This document shows, piece by piece, positions 36,869-44,871 of a stretch of 55,782 nucleotides of DNA. Position numbers and translations under genes: made by a program. The stretch covers positions 1 to 55,782 of the forward strand of contig CANFTO010000003.1 in NCBI GenBank assembly GCA_947449945.1, in the 5' to 3' direction. This DNA comes from Actinomycetota bacterium. Its GTDB lineage: Bacteria > Actinomycetota > Actinomycetes > S36-B12. Positions within the stretch are counted from its first letter, which is position 1. Each line of letters begins with the position of its first letter. Under the pieces are notes generated by a model that worked only from the letters and a program-made list of their open reading frames with translations, was not told the DNA's origin and ran no database searches.

Positions 36869-37472
36869 AAACCGTTGACGCAACAGGGCTTGGGCAACCT
36901 AGTCCTGACGGGCTTGGTGTTGGCGAAGCCTTCTTCGCAGCAACGGTCGCGTCATCAACAACAGCGGTGTAGCCACTGCCAATGATGACGTCAACTACGC
37001 GTTTGCTGCGGCCATCTGGAATGAGTGTTGCTCCGGGAAAGTAGTACTCAAGCAATTCAGCCGAAGCTTTGCCCTTTGGTCCGTAGCGCAATTCACCAAC
37101 ACCTGTGATGTCACGATTACCTACAGCATTGCCAACATCTTTAATCGTGAAACCACGAGCTCGCAATGTTTGCGCAGTGGTACCTGCAAGCCCTGGCGTT
37201 TTGGTTCCGTTGTACACATTGACGCGCACACGTGCAATTGCAGGAAGGGATTCTGCAGGCGACACCATGACCGTGACGCATGGCGAAGGATTCGGAGTTG
37301 CAGTAACCACTTCAGGTTCGCCGCTACCAGTCAACATTTTCGCGATGCCAAAGATCAACCCAGCGACAACTAGAACCGCTGCCGCAATGGCAACAACGAT
37401 GTGCCAGGTCGGACGACGACGTCGATAGCGACGCGGCGCAATTCGCACTGCACCTTCACGCATCCCGCTCAT
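36834..37472 (-). CDS. LytR C-terminal-domain membrane protein
   Basis: A 212-aa protein: a basic cytoplasmic head (RIAPRRYRRRRPTW), one transmembrane helix (HIVVAIAAAVLVVAGLIFGIA), then an extracytoplasmic LytR_C domain (ARVRVNVYNGTKTPGLAGTTAQTLRARGFTIKDVGNA) and a Pro/Ser/Ala-rich tail. LytR_C domains occur on cell-wall glycopolymer ligases, but the catalytic LCP domain is missing here. CACAGGAGGATTC before ATG 37472 sets the start. It overlaps tadA by ATGA and the convergent FTR1 gene by 35 bp. Confidence 0.85.
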   Translation of the reverse strand: MSGMREGAVRIAPRRYRRRRPTWHIVVAIAAAVLVVAGLIFGIAKMLTGSGEPEVVTATPNPSPCVTVMVSPAESLPAIARVRVNVYNGTKTPGLAGTTAQTLRARGFTIKDVGNAVGNRDITGVGELRYGPKGKASAELLEYYFPGATLIPDGRSKRVVDVIIGSGYTAVVDDATVAAKKASPTPSPSGLGCPSPVASTVSTPAASAVPAA

Positions 37473-37948
37473 GAATCCTCCTGTGATCGTTGCCCGGCCA
37501 TGAAATCGCGCACAAGATTGCCACATTCCTCCGCGAGGATTCCAGCGATCACTTCAGGCCGATGATTCATGCGCTTGTCGCGAGGGAGATCCCAATGCGA
37601 CCCGCAGGCCCCATATTCCTCATTCCATGCACCAAACACAATTCGGTCAATGCGTGAAAGCACGGCAGCTCCCGCACACATAGGACATGGTTCAAGCGTG
37701 ACCACGAGAGTGCACCCAGTCAGATGCCAATCCCCTCGAATCGCTGCTGCCTCGCGAAGCACGAGCACTTCAGCATGAGCTGTTGGGTCTTGAAGGGCTT
37801 CCCGTTGATTCACCGCACCGGCGATGACTTCGCCTTGCTCGTTGAGTACTAGTGCCGCAATAGGAAGGTCACCCGTGATCGGGCCAACCTTGGCAACCTC
37901 GATGGCCTGCTGCATTGCCTCAACATACGAGCGCTGCGCTTGGGACAC
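37469..37948 (-). CDS. tadA: tRNA-specific adenosine-34 deaminase
   Basis: A 159-aa zinc deaminase that converts A34 to inosine in tRNA-Arg(ACG). The zinc site is HAEV (His58, catalytic Glu60) and PCPMC (Cys88, Cys91). NQREALQDPTAHAEVLVLREAA is the typical TadA run. GTG 37948 lies 6 nt after TATTCT (leaderless). ATG codon 12 is an alternative that would lose part of helix 1. It is not the pilus ATPase of the same name. Confidence 0.94.
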   Translation of the reverse strand: MSQAQRSYVEAMQQAIEVAKVGPITGDLPIAALVLNEQGEVIAGAVNQREALQDPTAHAEVLVLREAAAIRGDWHLTGCTLVVTLEPCPMCAGAAVLSRIDRIVFGAWNEEYGACGSHWDLPRDKRMNHRPEVIAGILAEECGNLVRDFMAGQRSQEDS

Positions 37949-37974
37949 CTATTAAGAATAGGGCGGTTGGTCGC

Positions 37975-38649
37975 TTACTGAGAATGACGGGCTTTACGTC
38001 GGTCAAGCCCAAAGCCAACTACGAGGGAAATCACCGTTAAGCCAGCGATAAACAACCATCCACCCATGTCACCAAAGCCGGAAATATTGGCCGGATCATC
38101 AGGGCACATGCCCAGGCCGCATTCAGGAATCACGGTGATGGCAATCACTAGTAGATCCAAGAACACTGCGGTGATGACCGCGTAGGTGATCGCACGCAAG
38201 GCACCAGCGCGCTTACTGATGCCTTCATCACCGCACGTCAACGGTGTGTTCCAGAACAACAAGATTGCACAGCCAATCACACCAACGGCAAAGGTAACGA
38301 AAGCCCAGGTGTACAGGTGCAAGCCAAAAAACTCAGGACCGTAACCGGGATCAGTAGGGCTTGCTACATGCAAGAAGATCTGTCGCACACTTCCCGCAGC
38401 TCCCGCGCACGCAGCCAAGATGCTGATCGCGTAATGCTGCGCCTTCATTCCCCACAGCAGATTCATTACTGGTCCAACAGCAAGTCCGATCATTCCTGAA
38501 CGTTGCACCAAACACAGCGGGCAAGGCTGCTCGCCAATGCCTAATTGAAGGTGAAGCGAACCGGCGAGTACTCCGAGCAGGCCTACGAGCGCCAAAATAT
38601 TGATGATGCGTGCCAGCGTTACCTGGCGTTCCACTGAAAGTCTTGTCAT
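37975..38649 (-). CDS. DsbB-like disulfide bond formation protein
   Basis: A 224-aa membrane protein with about five helices. Cys43-Pro-Leu-Cys46 in EQPCPLCLVQRSGM is the DsbB quinone-reactive pair. Further cysteines in PLTCGDEG and IPECGLGMCPDD lie in extracytoplasmic loops and may form the second redox pair. The start is ATG 38649 or the adjacent GTG 38652, both close to AAGG. It lies 7-10 bp after the DUF5993 gene, forming a two-gene operon. No DsbA-like thioredoxin is adjacent. Confidence 0.85.
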   Translation of the reverse strand: MTRLSVERQVTLARIINILALVGLLGVLAGSLHLQLGIGEQPCPLCLVQRSGMIGLAVGPVMNLLWGMKAQHYAISILAACAGAAGSVRQIFLHVASPTDPGYGPEFFGLHLYTWAFVTFAVGVIGCAILLFWNTPLTCGDEGISKRAGALRAITYAVITAVFLDLLVIAITVIPECGLGMCPDDPANISGFGDMGGWLFIAGLTVISLVVGFGLDRRKARHSQ

Positions 38650-38659
38650 CACGTCAGCC

Positions 38660-38812
38660 TTAGAAGTTCAGTGGGATTGGGTCGGTCATATGCGCCTTGA
38701 GCAGGATCACCGTGACGATCAAAGTCAGGACCGCTAAACCTGGGGTCCAGCGCCATTTCTTGAAGATCCCGAAAAAGACCAAAATCCAGAGCACAAACAT
38801 CGAAAGCATCAC
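38660..38812 (-). CDS. DUF5993-like 50-aa membrane protein
   Basis: A 50-codon frame starting at GTG 38812 (immediately followed by ATG 38809). It encodes two hydrophobic helices (SMFVLWILVFFGIF and LAVLTLIVTVILL) with KKWRW between them and ends HMTDPIPLNF. The tail resembles the HATDPLPLSF ending of DUF5993 proteins, which accompany DsbB-like genes. TAGCGT lies 6 nt before the GTG (leaderless). It precedes dsbB in the same operon and may be an accessory subunit. Confidence 0.75.
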   Translation of the reverse strand: MMLSMFVLWILVFFGIFKKWRWTPGLAVLTLIVTVILLKAHMTDPIPLNF

Positions 38813-38974
38813 GGGTTCACGCTAACGAAACATTTGGTCGTTCCGGTGTCCGAAACGGAAACATTTTGGAATTACGACACAACACGTCGGAAACACCACT
38901 TCTTTACCGTCAGATATGCGCCCGGATCCTCTGGGTCTAAGGGAAATCTGCAAGACCAGTAGTTCGGGAGGTGC

Positions 38975-40546
38975 GTGGTGTTAGTGGCGACCAGGTCAGG
39001 TCCATACGACGAAATGCTCGTGGATGGCGAACCACGCTCAACTCACCGTGCCCTCGCTGCAACCTTGGATGAACTGGGCCCTGAAGGATTGGCCGAACGC
39101 GCTCGTCAGCGCGACTCATACCTTGACCGCCATGGAATCACGTTTACGTTGGGCGAGCGTGAACGACCACTGCCGATGGATTTAGTTCCTCGCATCATTA
39201 CGCCCACCGAATGGTCAAACGTTGAAGCGGGAGTTATTCAGCGTCTCCATGCACTCGAAATGTTTTTGGCTGATGTCTACGGCGACATGGAGGTGCTGAA
39301 TGATCAGATCATCCCTCGATCTCTGGTCACAAGCTCAACCCACTTTCACCGCCAAGCCTGGGGATTAAAACCATCGAACAACGTGCGCATTCACGTTTCC
39401 GGTATTGATCTGATTCGTGATGAGCAAGGCGTGTTCCGCGTTCTTGAGGATAACTTGCGTAACCCTTCAGGTGTTTCATATGTGTTGGAAAACCGACGCA
39501 CGCTTGCGCATGTGCTCCCGGAAGTCTTTGCAAAGCACCGCGTTCGCCCGATTACTGAGTACCCCGAACGTCTACTCGAAGCACTTCGCGCATCCGCAAA
39601 TGAATCAGTGAATGATCCAAACGTTGTTGTTCTTACACCTGGAGTTCACAACTCTGCTCACTATGAACACGCTTTTTTAGCGCGCTATATGGGTGTGGAA
39701 CTTGTTGAAGGTCGCGATCTCTACTGTCGCGAAGGGCGCGTATGGATGCGCACGACTTCTGGTCCGCGAGTAGTCGACGTCATTTATCGCCGCATTGATG
39801 ACGACTTCCTTGATCCCGTTCATCTTCGCCCCGATAGCGTGCTGGGCGTCCCTGGGTTGATTAACGTTGCGCGCGCAGGCCATGTAGGTATTGCTAACGC
39901 CATTGGTAACGGTGTTGCCGATGACAAGGCTGTCTATCCATACGTTCCAGCTCTTATTCGCTACTACCTTGGTGAAGAACCAATTCTTCCCAACGTCGAC
40001 ACCTACGACCTCAGTGATCCAGAGCAACGCGAACATGTGATTGCAAACATTGAAAGCATGGTCGTTAAGCCAGCTGATGGTTCCGGTGGATACGGCCTGG
40101 TCATGGGCCCGACCGCGACTGAAAAAGAAATCCTTGGCGCGATTCAGGCTGTCAAAGAAGACCCACGTGGCTGGATCGCTCAACCAGTGGTGCGCTTTTC
40201 CACTTATCCAACAATTGTTGATGACGGATCCATTAGTCCGCGTCACGTGGATTTACGACCATTTGCAGTGAATGACGGAAAGAACGTTTACGTACTTCCC
40301 GGTGGCTTAAGCCGTGTGGCATTGCCTGAAGGCAGTCTCGTTGTGAACTCCAGTCAAGGCGGTGGCTCAAAGGACACCTGGGTGCTCGAGGACACCATGA
40401 CGATCGATCGACCGATCCCTGCCGAGGTTCCTCGTGCGGTCACGATCGACATGGATGTTCCCGAGCGCGTTGACGCACCATCTGCTCATGACGATCGAAT
40501 GCTGCAACAAGAACGTCAGCAACAACAAGGAGGCACGTCATGTTGA
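38975..40546 (+). CDS. Circularly permuted ATP-grasp protein
   Basis: A 523-aa protein of the CP_ATPgrasp_2 (DUF404/DUF407) family. The permuted ATP-grasp core includes VLEDNLRNPSGVSYVLENR, VVKPADGSGGYGLVMGP (nucleotide loop) and SPRHVDLRPFAVNDG (metal ligands). ATP-grasp enzymes join a carboxylate to an amine or thiol through an acylphosphate. The GTG at 38975 follows GGGAGGTGC. It overlaps the alpha-E gene by 7 nt and starts a three-gene operon ending with a transglutaminase-like protein. Peptide ligation is predicted for such operons, but the product is unknown. Confidence 0.9.
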   Translation: MVLVATRSGPYDEMLVDGEPRSTHRALAATLDELGPEGLAERARQRDSYLDRHGITFTLGERERPLPMDLVPRIITPTEWSNVEAGVIQRLHALEMFLADVYGDMEVLNDQIIPRSLVTSSTHFHRQAWGLKPSNNVRIHVSGIDLIRDEQGVFRVLEDNLRNPSGVSYVLENRRTLAHVLPEVFAKHRVRPITEYPERLLEALRASANESVNDPNVVVLTPGVHNSAHYEHAFLARYMGVELVEGRDLYCREGRVWMRTTSGPRVVDVIYRRIDDDFLDPVHLRPDSVLGVPGLINVARAGHVGIANAIGNGVADDKAVYPYVPALIRYYLGEEPILPNVDTYDLSDPEQREHVIANIESMVVKPADGSGGYGLVMGPTATEKEILGAIQAVKEDPRGWIAQPVVRFSTYPTIVDDGSISPRHVDLRPFAVNDGKNVYVLPGGLSRVALPEGSLVVNSSQGGGSKDTWVLEDTMTIDRPIPAEVPRAVTIDMDVPERVDAPSAHDDRMLQQERQQQQGGTSC

Positions 40547-41445
40547 GTCGTATCGCCGAATCCTTCTTCTGGCTCGGTCGGTACATCGAACGCGCTGAAG
40601 CAACGACTCGCATTCTGGGTGAGCATTACCAACTCATCGTTGAAGACCAGTCAATTTCAGAACCGATGGCTTGTGCCGTGCTTCTTGACGCACTCTCCAT
40701 GCCACATATTGGTGTTGAAGATGGTCTCTTGTTAGTACGTAGCGTTGTTGGTGAATCAGGATTGCCCGCCACGATTACTGGCGCAGTCGGTGCTGGGCGC
40801 GACAACGCCCGTGCAGTTCGCGATTCACTTTCCACTGACACGTTCGAAGCACTGAACGCAGCTCACCTGTTTCTCTCACGTGGACTTACCCACTCATCTA
40901 GCCCTGGCGTTGGACTGCACCGAATTTTGGAAAGACTCCTCGTTGTCAACGGAGTAATCGACTGGACCATGCCACGCGATGAGGCGTACTACTTCATGAA
41001 GCTTGGTCGCAATATCGAACGCATCGACATGATGGGTCGATTGCTTGCCATGCGACATGAACAATTATGGCCAAACTCTGGGCCAGTCGCAGTGCTACGT
41101 GCAGCCGGCGCACTCTCGGCATTTTTACGCAAGAGTGGGCCTTTCCAAGGCGCAGATGTGCGCAAGTTCCTCGTGCTCGATGAAACTTTCCCGCGTTCAA
41201 TGCGGATGTGTGCAGCCGACGCTGAACTGGCAGTTCGCTCCCTTGAAGGGTTGGGTGTAGGCGATGGGGGCATGCTGTTACGTGAAGTCGGCATGCTGCG
41301 TTCCTCATTGGAATACACCACCAGTGATGACCCGGCAGAGATTGATCGCTTGATCGCTGATGCTCGCCAGGCAGCAATTCGTGCGTCAAACCAAGCGAAT
41401 AAGGCGTTCTTCCGCCAGCACGGCACGATCGTTTGGAGCCACTAA
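40540..41445 (+). CDS. Alpha-E domain protein (DUF403)
   Basis: A 301-aa all-helical protein of the alpha-E family. It opens MLSRIAESFFWLGRYIERAEATTRIL, the strongly conserved signature, and later has EAYYFMKLGRNIERIDMMGRLL. It always accompanies the circularly permuted ATP-grasp protein and a transglutaminase-like partner. It overlaps the upstream gene by 7 nt and the downstream by 1 nt, so the three are translationally coupled. A scaffold or substrate-carrier role is guessed; no catalytic residues are recognised. Confidence 0.92.
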   Translation: MLSRIAESFFWLGRYIERAEATTRILGEHYQLIVEDQSISEPMACAVLLDALSMPHIGVEDGLLLVRSVVGESGLPATITGAVGAGRDNARAVRDSLSTDTFEALNAAHLFLSRGLTHSSSPGVGLHRILERLLVVNGVIDWTMPRDEAYYFMKLGRNIERIDMMGRLLAMRHEQLWPNSGPVAVLRAAGALSAFLRKSGPFQGADVRKFLVLDETFPRSMRMCAADAELAVRSLEGLGVGDGGMLLREVGMLRSSLEYTTSDDPAEIDRLIADARQAAIRASNQANKAFFRQHGTIVWSH

Positions 41446-42320
41446 TGAACAACGCCTTACATACCGGTCGTCGTCTTCGCATTTCACATCACACTGGATA
41501 TCAATACGCGGCTTCTGTTGAAGCTTCCTTCAACGAGGTGCGAATGAGTCCCCTCAATGGCGATGGACAGGTTCTCCTTAGTCACGAGTTACGCATTGAG
41601 CCTTACGCATCTGTTCAGACGTACACAGATTATTGGGGTGCGTTTGTTGAATCTTTCGACGTACACACTCCTCATCGCGTTCTCGAGGTCACTTCAATAA
41701 GCACCGTCGATATACCGCCCATGAAAGCTGAAATTCCCGGTGGTTCTTGGCATAGCGTGCACAGTGATGACACTCAGGAACGATGGGTGGAATACCTCAC
41801 GAACACGTCGTACGTTGACTCACCTGAAAGTGATGTGACGCGCATGTCTATCGTGCGTGACTTACGCCATACAGGCAGTCCTGCTATTGCCGTGCACGCA
41901 GCGATGGAAGCCGTACGGAGTCAGATTACGTACACACCTGGAGCAACCAACGTCTCGACCACTGCTGGTCAAGCCTGGGCTAGCGGTGTTGGTGTGTGTC
42001 AAGACTTCACTCATGCAATGTTGTCGATCTTGCGCGCGTTAAAGATTCCTGCGCGTTACGTCAGCGGCTATCTGCATAGTGAAGAAGAAGCAATGGGAAT
42101 GACCGTGACTGGTGAATCACACGCCTGGGTGGAGTACTGGGATCACGGTTGGCATGCGATTGATCCAACGAACAATCGCGCAGTTGGTGCAGCGCACGTC
42201 GTGGTCGCGCGGGGGCGCGACTACGGCGATGTGCCGCCACTCAAAGGTATTTATGCTGGCGGGAAGAGTGGCAGCTTGGGTGTGACTGTGGAGATCACTC
42301 AGATTGCCAACACGATCTAG
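41445..42320 (+). CDS. Transglutaminase-like cysteine protein
   Basis: A 291-aa protein: an N-terminal beta-rich domain (RRLRISHHTGYQYAASVEASFNEVRMSPL) and a transglutaminase core with Cys in GVGVCQDFTHAML, His in ESHAWVEYWD and Asp in AIDPTNN, the full catalytic triad. It could be a peptidase or amide-exchange enzyme acting on the product of the upstream ATP-grasp ligase. ATG 41445 overlaps the alpha-E stop (TAATG). No signal peptide is seen, so action is cytoplasmic. Confidence 0.92.
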   Translation: MNNALHTGRRLRISHHTGYQYAASVEASFNEVRMSPLNGDGQVLLSHELRIEPYASVQTYTDYWGAFVESFDVHTPHRVLEVTSISTVDIPPMKAEIPGGSWHSVHSDDTQERWVEYLTNTSYVDSPESDVTRMSIVRDLRHTGSPAIAVHAAMEAVRSQITYTPGATNVSTTAGQAWASGVGVCQDFTHAMLSILRALKIPARYVSGYLHSEEEAMGMTVTGESHAWVEYWDHGWHAIDPTNNRAVGAAHVVVARGRDYGDVPPLKGIYAGGKSGSLGVTVEITQIANTI

Positions 42321-42337
42321 ATGTGAACGGGCTATGA

Positions 42338-42619
42338 CTAGCTACGTACCAGCCGAGCAATTGCTGCGGTGACTTCGGAGAGTTTTTCGTCCATATCAAC
42401 GGAGTCATCGTTCATTGCATCCGTGACACACTGCCCAAGATGCCCTTCGAGCATCAGGATCGCCACTGATTGCAATGCCTTGGTGACCGCAGAAACCTGA
42501 GTCAAGACATCCATGCATTGCTCGTCTTCTTCAACCATCCGATGCAGCCCACGGATCTGACCTTCAATGCGGCGCAGGCGCACGAGCACTGCGGCATTGC
42601 TCTCTGAAACCTCTGACAT
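42338..42619 (-). CDS. CsoR/RcnR-family metal-sensing repressor
   Basis: A 93-aa all-helical repressor. Cu(I) ligands of CsoR are conserved: Cys35 (DEQCMDVL), His60 and Cys64 (LEGHLGQC). RLRRIEGQIRGLHRM is the DNA-contact helix of the family. GGAGGTCGTT precedes the ATG. A G/C-rich operator 26-40 bp upstream suggests autoregulation. No copper ATPase, CopZ or oxidase is adjacent, so the regulon must be elsewhere or limited to itself. Confidence 0.9.
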   Translation of the reverse strand: MSEVSESNAAVLVRLRRIEGQIRGLHRMVEEDEQCMDVLTQVSAVTKALQSVAILMLEGHLGQCVTDAMNDDSVDMDEKLSEVTAAIARLVRS

Positions 42620-42643
42620 AACGACCTCCGGGACACCACTCTA

Positions 42644-42660
42644 GTACCCACTGGGGGTAT
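42644..42660. promoter_or_regulatory. CsoR-type operator
   Basis: TACCC-ACTGG-GGGTA is an inverted repeat in a G/C-tract context, like known CsoR operators, in the csoR promoter. Confidence 0.65.
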
Positions 42661-42683
42661 CTGGCATCTTGACGATTAGTCAG

Positions 42684-43913
42684 TTAGTCGATGACTACAG
42701 GGCGCGAACCCACACCCCACACCACGTAGTTCCACATCCAGTTCGCTACGACGCTTACCCGGTTACGGCCGCCAGCCAAATAGAACACGTGCAATCCAAG
42801 CCACGCCAACCAAGCTGGTGTGCCATGAAGTCGGATTCCCTTGGCTTCAACCACGGCACGGCGGCGACCAATTGTGGCCATTTGGCCTTTGTCTTTGTAT
42901 ACAAATTCGGTCAGAGCCTTGCCCTGATGCTTGGCCTTGATCTGCTTGCCCACATGGATTCCCATTTGCATTGCAACAGGCGCGATCATCGGCAGTGCTC
43001 GACCATCTGGGCCTTCAAGGGAAGCTGCGTCTCCAATAATCCACACACCATCGGTGAGTTCTAAGTTCTTATCTACCCGAAGGCGATTTGAGCGATCCGC
43101 TAGGCCAAGGGTCGCCCACTGTTCATGTGCTGCGACACCTGCGGCCCAGACAATCGTTCCCGCGTTCAATACTTCGCCGGACTTCAAATGCACGTCGGTT
43201 GGATACATGCGGTCGACCGATGCGTCAACGAGTACTCGCGCACCAAGATCTTCGAGCTCACTCTTTGCATGCGCACTCGACTTCTCGCTGAACATCGGCA
43301 ACAGTCGAGGGCCTGCCTCAACTAACGTGACAGATGCGTATTGCGCGAGGTCTGGGAATTCACGCTTCATAGAACGTTGGAGCTCGGCGACCGCGCCAGT
43401 GACTTCAACACCCGTTGGCCCACCACCAACAACAACGACACGCAAGTGCTCTTTTGGCCGATGCCCATTTTCAATTTCTTCGTAAGTGTTAAGCAAGTTA
43501 TTGCGAATTTCGCGTGCTTCACCCATCGTTTTCATTTGTAACGCGTTTTCCGCAACCCCCGGAACACCAAATGTTGTCCCTGTACTACCGGTTGCCAACA
43601 CCAAATCATCAAATGGCAGCACTGCACCATCTTCAAGTCGAAGGTTCTTACGCTCAGTGTCAATACGCACGACATCCCCACGGCGGAAATCTACGCCGGG
43701 GATAGCGCCACGCACTGAATAGGCGATGTCATCTTCTGACAAGCCACCTGTTGCAACCTGATACAACAACGGAGCAAATAGTTGGTAGGGATTGCGATCA
43801 ATGAGCGTGACGTGAATGCCATCGGTTTTGCTCAATTCACGAGCAGCCCGAAGCCCGCCGAAACCGGCGCCAATGACTAAGACCTTACGATCGCCTTCTC
43901 GAGCTTCAGTCAT
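42684..43913 (-). CDS. Type II NADH dehydrogenase (NDH-2)
   Basis: A 409-aa flavoprotein oxidising NADH and reducing quinone without proton pumping. The FAD-binding fold is VLVIGAGFGGLRAARELS, the NADH fold is VVVVGGGPTGVEVTGAVAEL, and the FAD-contact motif is VWIIGDAASL. A quinone-site AxxQ-like segment is IAPVAMQMG. A C-terminal amphipathic segment (WLAWLGLHVFYLAGGRNRV) likely docks to the membrane. Single gene; its stop lies 65 bp before the csoR start. Confidence 0.93.
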   Translation of the reverse strand: MTEAREGDRKVLVIGAGFGGLRAARELSKTDGIHVTLIDRNPYQLFAPLLYQVATGGLSEDDIAYSVRGAIPGVDFRRGDVVRIDTERKNLRLEDGAVLPFDDLVLATGSTGTTFGVPGVAENALQMKTMGEAREIRNNLLNTYEEIENGHRPKEHLRVVVVGGGPTGVEVTGAVAELQRSMKREFPDLAQYASVTLVEAGPRLLPMFSEKSSAHAKSELEDLGARVLVDASVDRMYPTDVHLKSGEVLNAGTIVWAAGVAAHEQWATLGLADRSNRLRVDKNLELTDGVWIIGDAASLEGPDGRALPMIAPVAMQMGIHVGKQIKAKHQGKALTEFVYKDKGQMATIGRRRAVVEAKGIRLHGTPAWLAWLGLHVFYLAGGRNRVSVVANWMWNYVVWGVGSRPVVID

Positions 43914-43946
43914 GTCTGCAAACCCAACGTCGTGAGTGCGAAAATA

Positions 43947-44849
43947 CTAGGCAATTTCAGGAACTGTGTTGTTCAATCGAGTCATTTGCTCTGCTGACAA
44001 CTGCACTGTTGCTGAACGAACAATCGATTCGGCAGTTGCCGGGCGAGTCGCTCCTGGAATGTTGATGACAACTGGCGAAAGTTGCGAGAGCCAAGCAAGG
44101 GCAACCTCTTGAGCTGTCGCATTGACTTCAGTGCCGACTTCAGCGAAGTCCACGTAACGTGAACCCACTTCAGCATGCTGCGAAGCGCCGCCAAGTGGTG
44201 ACCATGGCAAGTAGGCCAGACCAAGTTCGGTGCAGCGATGCAGTGCCACGGTGTTCGCGCGGTATTTCGGTGAGTACTGGTTCTGCACCGACACCAATCC
44301 ACCATCCGCAGGGCCACCAAGAATGTCGATGGCAATGTTGATCTGAACGTCATCGGCGTTTGAAATGCCGATGCGCTTGATGAGCCCATCGTTCTTCAGC
44401 GCCAACAGCGCCTTCATTTGATCGACGTAGTTGAGCGTTGGATCTGGGCGGTGATGCTGATACAGCGCAATTTGTGAAACACCCAAATTCGTCAGGCTCT
44501 TCTCACATGCAGCCCGCAAGGACTCTGGCCGCGAGTCTGATCCGAAAATTCCACCAGATTCGCGAGTAATGCCGCCCTTGGTAGTCACCAATACGTCAGC
44601 CATATTTGCTGAGCCGGTGTAAGTGCGCATTGCTTCAGCGACGAGCAGTTCGTTGTGACCCATCGTTGATGAAGACGGTGCGTAGATATTCGCGGTGTCA
44701 AAGAAGGTGACACCCAAGTCAAGAGCACGATGAATAGTTGCGATCATCCCGTCACGGTTTTCCAGCTTTTCTGGAAATGACATTGGCATGCAGCCAATTC
44801 CGACGGAAGAAACCTGGAGATCACCAATGCGGCGCTGTGGCAGAGTCAT
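43947..44849 (-). CDS. Aldo/keto reductase
   Basis: A 300-aa (alpha/beta)8-barrel NADPH oxidoreductase. The catalytic tetrad is visible: Asp and Tyr in FFDTANIYAPS, Lys in LVTTKGG and His in YQHHRPD. The cofactor region includes NIPGATRPATAESIV. The substrate is unknown. The start is leaderless: TAGACT (44856-44861), 6 nt, ATG 44849. Confidence 0.92.
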   Translation of the reverse strand: MTLPQRRIGDLQVSSVGIGCMPMSFPEKLENRDGMIATIHRALDLGVTFFDTANIYAPSSSTMGHNELLVAEAMRTYTGSANMADVLVTTKGGITRESGGIFGSDSRPESLRAACEKSLTNLGVSQIALYQHHRPDPTLNYVDQMKALLALKNDGLIKRIGISNADDVQINIAIDILGGPADGGLVSVQNQYSPKYRANTVALHRCTELGLAYLPWSPLGGASQHAEVGSRYVDFAEVGTEVNATAQEVALAWLSQLSPVVINIPGATRPATAESIVRSATVQLSAEQMTRLNNTVPEIA

Positions 44850-44871
44850 TCCCAGAGTCTAGCGGCGAATA

